DNA from: Acridotheres tristis
Taxonomy: Eukaryota > Chordata > Aves > Passeriformes > Sturnidae
Assembly: GCA_037013685.1 (NCBI GenBank)
Contig: CM072899.1
Span: 7,482,479-7,546,478 of the forward strand
Reading direction: 5' to 3'
DNA: 64,000 nt
Below the pieces are notes generated by a model. It worked only from the letters and a program-made list of their open reading frames with translations. It was not told the DNA's origin and made no database searches. This document shows positions 37,767 to 48,600 of this stretch, piece by piece. The position numbers and the translations under genes are program-made. Position 1 is the first letter of the stretch. Every line of letters begins with the position of its first letter.

Positions 37767-39502
37767 CTGGGGAGGGAAGAAGAGCAGCACGTCAGGGCAG
37801 GGGAGGAGGCAGAGGAACAACTGTTAAACTACTGTTCAATATGTGGCCAGAGAGAATACAGGTACAGGTCTCAGTCTGGAGCAAAGGCAACTCAGCTCCT
37901 TGGGCATTACTCACCTCACTGTACTTGTGTCTAAACACTGACTTGCTTGCCTTTAATTACTCAGGCCTGGCAATGCCAGCTTACTGACAGAAAACAAATT
38001 CTCTTCTTCAACCCCAAGCTGGATGAGGCATGCTGACTTATACAGGAAGCAAGAGTAGCTTGATGATAATTATTTTTTTCTGTCCATATAATACCATCAT
38101 TATTTATTGCTATATATCTCAACTACAACTACAATCAACCTCCAAATAATGTTTTGAAAGCTCAAGTGGATTAATTTTCTAGGTTAGATGTTGGGTACGG
38201 CTAGAGATTAGAACAGCAGCTCCTTTTTGGGGACATGTGGAAGGAATCACATCATCTCCTCCTACTGCAGATGTGTGTGTAACTTCCACTGCATTGAATA
38301 CTGGGCTGGAACTGGGCTAGAGTACCCAAAGGATCTCCTACAGAGCTGTCAGTAATGATTTACTCCTAACTGTGATTAAACACTTATTGTAGTCAAACTT
38401 CAAAGAATTTTCCATTCCATCATCTAGTAAACGAGGTCATAATAAGCAACACACCAGTTTTAAACTTCTGCCTGGCACTTAAAAGTGAAGTCTAAAACAC
38501 CTTGCTAGGGTACTAAGAACAGAGCGACACATGAGCTGTGACTTGCACAGGACATTTGTCTGATCCCTGCTTTCTCTGCAATGCTGCCAACACTGTGGCA
38601 TGCCACCACTACAGAACTAAACCATGTCCATAGCTTGACATCCCTCAGACATTAAGTGCTAGCGAAGCAGGATCAAAACCCCTACACTTTCTGAAAATGA
38701 CACTGAAAAATGCCCCTATTATTTTGTTCCATATGTTCCAGCATCAGATCCAAGTGACAACTCTTTGCTTCATCCTAAGGATTTAAACTTTTAACTCTCT
38801 GCTTGTTTTATTCTTCCACTACCCATTTCGAGATTATTGCATCTATAATCTCGAGTAGGAGGGAATGCTCACATCAGAGGCAAAATTTGCCCTACTTAAT
38901 AAAAAATGTCATATTAAATTCCCAGGAAGGAGCAAAACTTTAGCACTTAAAAAACCTTTAAAATCGTCAAGTTCTTCTACCAAATCTCAGCTTTACCAGA
39001 TTTCTCCAATAAACTTAAAAGGAAATACATGACAAAGGACAGCTTATCATCTAGTTCTTTTGGTTTTCGTTAAATATGTATGTTTTGGAAATCACTGAGG
39101 TTGCGTGCATGGTAAAACCTGAATGTCTCCACATGTGGTTGTCAAGGTAGGACTGATCTCCTTTCCTCTTTACATAACACAGACACAGATCAGACTCACA
39201 TTCTGTTATAGCTGTGCCTCTGATGCATAAGCAGTCTCTGATGAATTTGTTTCAGAAAACTAGTACCAAGAAAAGCTCTAAATTCTCCTAAAACCTGACA
39301 AACCCTGACAGTGAGAGGTGTAAGCAAACCCTCCTCACTGGAAATGAGATTCAGTCACTGGCCACAATATGAAATTGGCATTGTCTACATGCATTCAAAT
39401 ATCTTCTGAAATAACTTCACACCATATTGCACCCTGCAAAGAAAATATTAAACAAACAAAGAATAGTTCAATACAAAAATATGCATATGTTTTTTTTTTT
39501 AC
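37767..39502 (-). other. PTPRG: PTPRG intron, 3' of the FN3 module
   Basis: The intron is 1,736 bases. It starts with an unusual donor, GT followed by eleven A, and ends in a good pyrimidine tract before CAG. It contains a perfect 10-bp inverted repeat at 38828-38854. Otherwise no feature is recognised. Confidence 0.8.
38828..38854. repeat. Perfect 10-bp inverted repeat with 7-nt loop
   Basis: TCGAGATTAT, loop TGCATCT, then ATAATCTCGA. The arms are fully complementary and each contains a CpG, which is unusual in this AT-rich intron. It could form a hairpin in the transcript or be a dyad protein-binding site. No known element is recognised. Confidence 0.7.
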
Positions 39503-39611
39503 CTTGAAAGAGCATAGTCTGGCTAAAGTCACTACGCATTTCATTTCGGCAAACTGCTTGAACTCTGAACAGATAAAGGATGTCAGGTGAGACATGGCTA
39601 ATGATGGCCTT
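39503..39611 (-). CDS. PTPRG: PTPRG exon, second half of the FN3 domain
   Basis: This 109-base exon reads [20 protein letters not shown], then [16 protein letters not shown], followed by one base. It is the C-terminal half of the single fibronectin type III domain, with the typical LYLFRVQAV strand containing the conserved Tyr. The acceptor is TTTAAACAG before 39611 (phase 0) and the donor is AAG|GTAAAA after 39503 (phase 1). The donor lacks the favoured G at +5 and runs into eleven A, so it is comparatively weak. With the 41551-41735 exon it forms a module bounded by phase-1 introns on both sides. Confidence 0.96.
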
Positions 39612-41550
39612 CTGTTTAAAAAAAATAGATATTATTCAGTTTTTTACCCCCACAGTACTGTCCAAGATCAGTTTGAAATATATAAAGCATTGTGCTAACA
39701 CAGAACATTTATGTCATGTAAGACAAGCTATATTTCTACAGAGAAATATTCAGTGGTTCCCTGGAGGGCGAGGCTGAAGGGATACACCCAGACACTGCTG
39801 ACTCTGCCTATGAGAGAGAAATGAACACGTCCCACTTCTTTTCCCATGACAGTCTTCATGCTTCAATGTCTCTGCTCTCCTCAGAAAAACTTAAAACTCA
39901 AGTAATTCACTTTTACAGCAATTATAGTAAGATTTCTTTAGGTGGAGATCCATGTCCCAAACACAGAATAAGCCCAGAAAAGTCACTGAATATTCAGACT
40001 GACTATTTTGCAACAAACTGGCTAAGGCAATTTGATGCTGGTGTGCTATGCAACATGATGGCTGAGCATCCTGGGCTGGGATATCCCTGCTTACTCCTAG
40101 AACTGAGAGTTGCCTCAGCCCACAGTCACATCAGTTCACAAGAGTACCTATATGAGCCACTTGAAATATTTGTGATCTCTGCAACAAAACACTGTCTAGC
40201 TCTGATTCAAGATGGGACAGCCCACCTGTATCTGCCAGAGCACTGAAAACAATCTGCACTTTCCTCTGAAAATCGGATTCCTTCTTCTCTTGCCCCTAAA
40301 ATAGACTAAGATGTCATTACTTTCTTAACCCAAAGCTCTGCTGAGCAGCACAAGGTCTCACTGCAATTTATTTTGAAGCTATCACTCCATCACATCCCTT
40401 GCACTTGTAATTATTTCTTTTACATAAAACAGGATGCTTTCACAGTGCCCACCTCATTTTTGCTGATTAAGGCTCTCCTCCTTATACCTGATTAAAAAAC
40501 CTCCCTTAAGAGTGTGAAATTATGACAAGAGAGGTTACAATACATCATAACCTTGGGTGCCTTTCAATGGATTCCTTTCTGATTTCATGAGGCAGATCGT
40601 TCCCTAATGTGACCCAGATAACAATGTCTAGTGGGGAAATTGGAAATATAAATGGAAATGAAGTAAAAGAAGCTTCATCTAAGGGAATAAGAGAAGTATT
40701 ATTGTATAACTGATTGAATGGGCCCAGAGGACTGTGTATTTGAAAAAAAACATGGTAACAGTCATTAGGAATAACACTGTGCTGCTGCATTTTTCATGTG
40801 CATATACAATTACTGATTTCATTATTCTAGAGGCTTTCTTTGATTAACAATAAATGGAGGCCTTTCAAACCTGAATATGTCACTCTGGTTTTATATGCAG
40901 AGAATGTTAAGGACCAGTACAATACTTGCTTCCACTTAGACAAGAATGACAAGCAGATGAAATTCTAAATGGAGGAGATAGAGCAGTGTTTCCATCTGTG
41001 CTGGAGCTGTCTTGCTCTTCTCTCTTTTTCTCACACTGCCAGATGTAGGCAGTACTTGTACAGGGCCACTCCAAAATAATCTTCAAGCCCTGACTATGCA
41101 ACTCCTGCCTCTGGCAGCACTTACTGGCAGAAACTGCTCCAAAGTCTGGAAGGGGCTATGCACAGTGAAAAGCCTGAGCCCAGGAACAGATTTTGGGGGT
41201 TCGGACTTTTAATGTGAAAATCCATAAGTTGAACACAAGCCAAAAGGTATTCAGAGCCTCACCATTTCCCAAGCCAGCTGCTTCTCAGCAACACTACATG
41301 AAAAAATGTCTGCAGATTCAGTCCTTTATGCACTCACATAAACGATAAATTCACACTCCAGTGTTTGGGTAGCCTGTTAGGCAATGTTCAACTAACGCTG
41401 AACATTTAAACAGCAATTCATTGTGGGCCCAACATTAGCCTGCCTGTAAGGTAATAACAACTCCTTTCCTCCTCTACCTCCTTCTACCAAGAAAATAACA
41501 ATATAAGGATAGCTTGAGACATATGTCTGGGGTTGATGCTGTGCTTTTAC
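39612..41550 (-). other. PTPRG: PTPRG intron inside the FN3 domain
   Basis: The intron is 1,939 bases, phase 0, with donor GTAAAA at 41550. A plus-strand open frame of 141 codons (39821-40246) shows no domain and is probably chance. Nothing else is recognised. Confidence 0.8.
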
Positions 41551-41735
41551 CAGGTCCTTGTCACTATCCTTGGTGAAAGTCTTCTCCTTTTCATCTTCAT
41601 TTTTAGTCCAGCTATATGAGATCATGTAGTTCATGATCGGAGGGTGGTAAATGGTTTCTGGCTGGTTCCAGGTTACCAGTAGCGCTGTCCTGTTCACAGG
41701 CTGCACTTTCATGTTCACTGGAGGAGTGCTACAAG
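41551..41735 (-). CDS. PTPRG: PTPRG exon, first half of the FN3 domain
   Basis: This 185-base exon encodes [17 protein letters not shown], then [20 protein letters not shown], then [18 protein letters not shown] and KDSDKDL. The Trp in LLVTW and the Pro-rich loop are FN3 hallmarks, and the sequence closely matches mammalian PTPRG. The acceptor is TTTTTCAG before 41735 (phase 1) and the donor is CTG|GTAAAA after 41551 (phase 0). NRT is a potential N-glycosylation site. In the protein this domain sits directly after the carbonic-anhydrase-like domain. Confidence 0.97.
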
Positions 41736-44700
41736 CTGAAAAACAAAAGAAGGAAGAAATGAAGCTCTTCTAAATAACTGAGAGAAAACAAACAGGAAAA
41801 ACAGTGCCTCTCTCTAAGAACTAGGCTTTTTCTTTAATGCCCTGGCCTACAGTAACAGCTTAGACTGCAATCCACTGAGACCAATGGGATTTAATACCAC
41901 CTGCAACTGCTTTCTGCTCTCTGAGTAAAGTGAATGAGAGAATCCATTCTCTGCAGGCAGGTTGCTTCGTTCTTGACTTAATTCTCAGTCCTGACATTTG
42001 CACCTACACTTTAACTTGGTGACTTAAGAGCTCTGCACTGAAACATTAAGAAATACAGTGGACCTGATCCACAGCTTCCCTCATCCCCACCCTCCTGCTA
42101 TAAAGGGGTAAATACTCCAGTGTGTTCTGTGGGCCCTGGAAAGAGTTGAAATCTCTGAAAATGTGGCCCTACTGCGTCAGTAAATGTTCTCCTGTTAATC
42201 TAGTACATTTTAGGGTTATTTTATACTCCTTTTTCTATATATCTTTCTTCAAAGATGCTCAACAGTTTGTCAGTAATGTATCACCAGCACAGGGAAGAGT
42301 GGCTCTTTGATGGCCTTGGCCAGCCCCTCTGAGCAGGCAGAGGAACCCCCAGGCAGCCCTGCCTTCCTAACCCTGCCTGCAGCATGGAGGCACAAGTCAC
42401 TTCTCAGCCATGCTAAAGTCAGTGGGGACATCAGAATAGGGACAGCTTAACCTCTGGGAAAAACATGGCTTCTGCTTCCAGCAGTACCAAACCCAAAATT
42501 CTACAAGCAGACCAAGCCCAGGCATAAATGCAGCCCGGCCCCTCGAGGAGTGGGGTGTGCCACAGTCCCCTTGCAGTGCTGAAGAAACACTTTTCAAGGA
42601 GCTGCCATGAAAAGGTCTGGGTGGGAATGCACAACACTAGATGGCACTCACATGCTGTGGGAAAACTGCATCATCCCCTTCACAGCTATAAAGAGTTTAG
42701 ATTTTTTTCCAAGCTTTAAAAATCACGTTTAAAATACCCAATGCAGGGCAGATTTTCACATTCTCTTTCTCAGTATAAACCCTGAACCAAGGAAAATCAC
42801 TTGCAATGATATCTAAGCACATGTGCCGTGGCAAAGGAGCTGGTCTCTTCTGCCAGGGAATGGCAAAGTGTCACCCAGCCCATCAGGCTGACACTGTTTG
42901 CAGAATTATTTTTCCCAGTATGACTTTTCCTTTTAAAGCCAACACATTGAGCTTGTTTGCACTCTGCAGGTATGTGACCACATGAATATTGGGCCATTAT
43001 TTCACTTCTAAAGAGTGCTGGCAGCACTGAAGGGGAAATATCTCTATTCCTATGCCTGGACTTGCAGGCTGGCCATGTAGCACTGCTGTTACAATACTGA
43101 AATAGCTACAGTTCTTAAATAAAAATGATTAAATGTTTAAACACCAGTATTACCAGTTCAATAGAAAAATACCTGTCGAATGCATTTGTGCAGTTATAAC
43201 TCACATTTTGTAGCTAGCTGAACAAGACAACATGAATTGCAGAAATATGCTTGGGCAGGAAAGATCTTTGATGTTTGCTCTTGCCATGAGGGGTGACCAT
43301 CCTGCAGTTCTGTAGCAGATCCTTCTGCTCAACCCAGAAGGATGATCCAGCAAAACAAACAAACCCTACAGTACCTGAAAGCATTGGATAAATATATGTG
43401 TGTCTATTTACACAGAGCTGAAGGGATCAAAACAGCATTCTGCTGTCAGTGTCACAGTCAGAAGCCACACCATGGCTTACCCCTGGCTCCCTCCTGGTCC
43501 CCCAAAGCACAGCATGAAGGTGGCCAGGACCTGGATGAGATGGGACAGCCGAAAGCCATCTCTGTTATCACTATTCACAGAGCTTCCTGATCCTTGGTAT
43601 GCCTCTCCATGCTCACCTCTTTCCGCTGAGATGGTCAGATCAATTCTCCCTGACATCACTGTTTATTGATAACTGCTCCAATAAATCATAACTGCCCTCT
43701 TTGACGCCCTTTGTTATCACGGAATTACACTTCAAAATGCCAGGCCAGCCTTTATCGCTCCACCTAATCAAATCCCATCAGAGGCAGGAGCCCAGGGTGA
43801 AGCACTACCCAGACCTAAAACTCTTACCCAGTCCTTGTCCTCCAGGAGGACATGCAGAGATTTATACATTTAAAGTAATCATGCATCAAATTGTTTTAGA
43901 AATAATTCAAGCAGGTAACCTTCCTGAGAGACAGAGAGATCTACCTTAATTGCACCAGCCCTCTGAAAGATGTCTGGCCAGCTGCTGTTCACACGAGGAC
44001 CCCAGGCCACCCCAGGGAGAGGGGGCTGCCATGTCCCCATTCTGTGCCACTCTGTAGCCAGCCTGGATGCCATTTGGAACAGCTCATGGCAGCCAGAGAA
44101 TTGGGTATTTCCCAAGCATAAACAGGAGACTCACAGGATCAGAGTCAGGAGACTCTCCCTGATCCTGCACCCTGATCCAAGAATGTCATGAGCACTTCTG
44201 ATCACCTGAGTGACTCCAATGACTTCACTGAGGACAAGCCTCATTCACAGACAGCTAAAATGAGGCTGAATTTACAATACTGCAATTTCTCAGTAAATAT
44301 TACAAAATTTTCATGACTTGGTACAATTTACTCCAAGGCACAGAGCAGTATCTGAAAAACCTGAAGTAATTGAGTAATAACCAACCTTTTCTATTTAACC
44401 ACATTTTTAAGAAAAGGCTTATGAATGGGCAAAAAAGAAATATTTTTAAATAAAATGAAACATATGGTTTTATTAATTTAACTAAACCTGCTTAGGACAC
44501 AATGGAATAAAGAAGCATTTGATCCAATAATTCAATTTGATGATTTAATTAAAGTGATATATAATAACATAGTGAATGTCTGAAAGGCAAGGAAAAAAAC
44601 TGGAATGATTTGACCATCTATAAAACAACTGGCATTTCCCAGAGATCTAATTTTTCTTTCAATACTCTCTGTGCCTTGGATTTTTCAAAGAAGATTAAAA

Positions 44701-44825
44701 GAATCACAGGCTAAAGGACCTCTACTGATTTTGCAAAATGTGCAGCTGAAAAAGAGATAGAAATGGAGGAAGAGGTTGGGATAGGGAAGTAGAAGTTTAA
44801 TCAGGACACACTAAAGAGAAATAAG

Positions 44826-44891
44826 CTTTTCTTTTTCTTTTTTTCTTTAACAAAACCAGGCTTAATAAGAAAAAGAAAAAAAAAAAAAAAG
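44826..44891. repeat. Pyrimidine tract facing a purine tract (imperfect inverted repeat)
   Basis: CTTTTCTTTTTCTTTTTTTC at 44826-44845 is followed about 20 bases later by AAGAAAAAG and a run of 15 A ending at 44890. The two tracts are largely complementary and could pair in the transcript. Either could also be simple slippage. Confidence 0.5.
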
Positions 44892-45039
44892 CCTATGAAT
44901 TCATGATTTCTTAGGAAAAAAAAAGACCCCAAACCAACAACCAACATTATTCCACACTGAAATAGCATCTTGGCTAATTTTAGAAAATAGTATTACTAAT
45001 GCTCTGTTTAAAATTCAGATCCTGAGGGATATTAAAATA

Positions 45040-45640
45040 TTGTGGGGGCTTTCAGGATGTCTTTCAGTGGTATGTGCAATCCTGAGCAGATACCTGCACA
45101 GGTCTGGTGGGACACCAAAGCCACTGTGTCCTGGGCTAGCAGCCCCTTGCCAAGACTTGTGCAGACAGAAACCCCAGCTGGGGCAACCAGGCCACATCTC
45201 AGAGGCACTGAACAGGCAAGAGCCTTTGCAGTACCATGGTCATGCCCCACTGCAGGCACAGGCAAAACTGGGAAAAACACCCTCACCTTCCTGTCAGGGA
45301 TGACCTGAACTGGGAGAACCTGGCAAACGAGCTGGCTGCTGCCTTCTGGAGAAGTGTGCAGAGGCAGAAGCATTGCACTGGTGCATCTGGAGGAAGCCCC
45401 TCTGAGCCAGCTCAGGGAGCCTCAGTGGCTCTCCCAGCTGCTGGCCATGTGTGGGGCTGCCCAGAGGCTTGACCCAGACTTTTCTCTGCAGATCAGCCCG
45501 CTGGGGAAGGCAGGGGGAATCCAGCATCTTGGCCAGCCTCATCTTCCAGGGCTCACTCAAGCCTGGACAAAACCTGTTTGCCACTGGCAGACGAATGCAG
45601 CATGCTGATACAGTCATAAGCACTGGGCAGGCCAGCCATA
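45040..45640. other. GC-richer intronic patch, no gene recognised
   Basis: Base composition rises sharply and both strands carry several overlapping frames of 60-113 codons. None shows a domain, repeated motif or conserved family signature. The frames disagree with one another, as expected when stop codons are rare in GC-rich DNA. It may be an old repeat or a regulatory patch. Confidence 0.3.
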
Positions 45641-48600
45641 CAGCAGAGAATTATTTTCTTCATGTTAAAAACATTCCAGTGGGCTGGAACAAACAAAATT
45701 AATTTAACAACTCTGCATTCATCTCTCCCATAATTTGATTTGTATGTTGTATTTGGCTACGTAACCTCCACGAGGCTTTCCTAACAGAAAGCCTGATCAA
45801 GCTTAAATCCAAAAGCTCCTGGCAGCTCCATTTTAGTGAGTTGAAAGACAAAAAAGGGGTTTGTTGCCTTGCAAAAATTAATTGCTGATACTGAGACACA
45901 CCCATGAATGCAGAAATGGCATGTAAGAGAATATTGCAGCTTTTTTTAATTAATATTGTTCCTTAAAAGCAGCCTGTATTTCTCTTTCAAAGACAGAAAT
46001 GTAACACCAGCCAAACTTTCTGGGTTTCATCACACTTTTTACATATGCTACTTGTGGTTATGAAAATACGTATTTAGGGAAACTTTGTGAGAGTGCAAGA
46101 GCTGTATATTCAGTTATGGCTTGTGTACTCTCAGTAAAACAGGTCTTCTTCATCTGATGAATCTAGTTGCACTAGACTCAGTGGGATTTATAAAATCCTC
46201 TAAAAATGTTCTAAGTTAGCTTGTCCATGCATAAAAATGTCACCACTTTAAAGGCAGTTATTTCTAGCTGTGCTATGCCCTCCTTTGAAAAATCCCACTC
46301 TCTACCTCCTGCTGAATGTCTCAGCAATGCAAAACTGCTGTTCCTCTCCTTGGTGCCGTGGGATACACGTTGTGTGCTGAAGCCCTGACAATTTTCAGCA
46401 CAGAAAAGCAACGTGACAGTGAGATCCTGAATCCCTTGTGGTGACATGGGCAGAGATCTTCTAAGGCAATTCATACATGGAAGGGGAAACATCAGCATCA
46501 GGATGTGCCCAAAGCATGTTACTGGCTCAGAGCTGCTCAGTGGTAAGTGAAAGACAGGGACAAGGGTTTTGTCTTGCTCTGGGAGGCAGCTCCTGGCTGT
46601 AAGGTGAGAGAGGCCTCACTTCTTTTTCTAACTAGCCCGAATATGCAGGATGATTCATTCAACAGCATGAGTGGCAAGGAACAGGAACACTGTCTCTCCC
46701 TAACTAAGCAGGAGCACAGAGGAAGGCAGCTGGAGCATTTCTTCCCCATGCTTAGTAGAAGAGAAATGGAGAGGTCAGTATGGGGGTTTCATGTCTTTCC
46801 TCAGCACAGGGGCAAACAAGTTGGTGGCCAAGTTCTTGGGGGAGAGGTCTTCCTTCTCCTCTGCCCCAGCCCTGGGAAGGAGCTGGAAGGGCCATTCCTG
46901 CAGGACAGATGCACCACTTGCTGCTGCAATGACACCAAACTCAGCCACAGGCATCCCAAATGATTTCAGAGTGCCTGAAAGCTGTGATCAGTCCCTGTGC
47001 TATTACCAAAACACTGCACCAAGTTCATTCAGCCCTGTCACCCTCAGGAACCCAACTGCAGACAAGAGAAAAGCAATGCCACCAACAGAAAAGGGAAGAA
47101 AAATACTTTCAACTACATCCATACTTATATAAACACACATATATATTCCTTCTCATTATTAGATCCTCAAAATAGTCAAACTCTGAAATGCAAAAATATG
47201 AGTTATGCTGCAATGAGAAAACTCACACTTGCTTTCAGTGCTGTGGTGAGGGAAGTGATACAGGGGCAGATTCAGCTGCATTGAACTGGTGTGACTCAGT
47301 GGAGGTGCTTGGGAAGAGACTCCAATCCATAATAAACAAGAGCATGCTTTGGGCTGTCAGATTCAATCCCACAGGGCTGTGCTCCCAAAGGATAACAAAT
47401 AAACCACGAAGATCATATGCAGAGACAACACAAGCTTTAATATATCAGAAAGTGCTAAGAGGCATACTTATAACATTTTTCCCCTTCTTTTACTAAATGT
47501 TTGCAGTTTTTTGGCTTTGCTTTAGTGCACATTGTTGACTTCTCAGAGTGCTTATAAATGACATTATTAATACATAAGCATAATTGCTTTAAAGAGTAGC
47601 ACACATTTTTCCTTTACCTTTGTCTGCATTTTGCCAGCAGGCATTGGCAGGCTCCAAAGCATGCTGTACACACAAATATTTGTGTTGATCTACTTCAATC
47701 CACAGGCAGAATGTAGCTAGGAGACAGACTATTTATCTTCCCTGCTCTTACCTTCCACTATGCTTCAAACAGACAGGGTTGTTTCTTGAGGTGTGAGGGA
47801 CAGACCCCACACTTGTTTTATGAGCCTTGTGAAATAACCTCAGGAGCAAATGGGCACATGGGTCCCTCTGACAGAGGGTGCCTGGACAAGCTGAGGTTTG
47901 CCCCTCTGTTGCTGGCCCATTTCCCAAAGTGTACACACAACCAGCATTTGGATTAATATCTGTATGGCTTTGTAGCACCTAAATTTCTATGGCATCACAG
48001 CAACAGATTCTGTTTTACTGAAAGGCATGGACTGTGTGTTTGCACCTAAAGTATTTCACATATTTCACAAATACTGTTTCTACAGTGAGTCCTCAGCAGT
48101 GCAGATCAGCCTTGCCCCATCAGATGCCATGCTGGACTAAACTGATGTCCAACAAGGACCTGCCCTGCAAGTTTTATGTTTGTATTGCACACATCCATGT
48201 GTGCACACAGAGGGTGACTTGTGTTTCAAATGTACACCTGTGCCCTTATTTACAGTGTGTGTTTGTACCACATGTGTGATCACAGTCAGTGGCACAAATG
48301 ATATCAATGGGTAGAGAGGATTTCCTGCCAGAAGGGCACATGTTTGTCATGTTAGCCAAACTGACCTTTCCAATGCTCTGGTGAGGGCTGTTTTGCCTGG
48401 GGAGCACAGGAAGAATATGCCAATAGGGCTGCTAGAGCCTCCCAATATATGCCTGTGGGATGCCCAAAATCAGATTAGGAAAGCAGCTTTCCTTTCATAG
48501 TTTCTGGAGGCTTTTTCTAATATAAAGGATGAGCTGCAGGCACTCATGGCTCGAACTAAAATTAGTACCTCTGTGGGCTGAACAGCTGGGCCAGCAGGTA

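Noticed and set aside
39821..40246. Plus-strand open frame of 141 codons in the FN3 intron
   Set aside because: No domain, no codon bias or hydrophobic pattern of a real protein, and no promoter or polyadenylation context recognised.
45015..45702. Overlapping frames on both strands as a possible nested gene
   Set aside because: Frames conflict, have no recognisable domain and no splice-compatible structure. GC content explains their openness.
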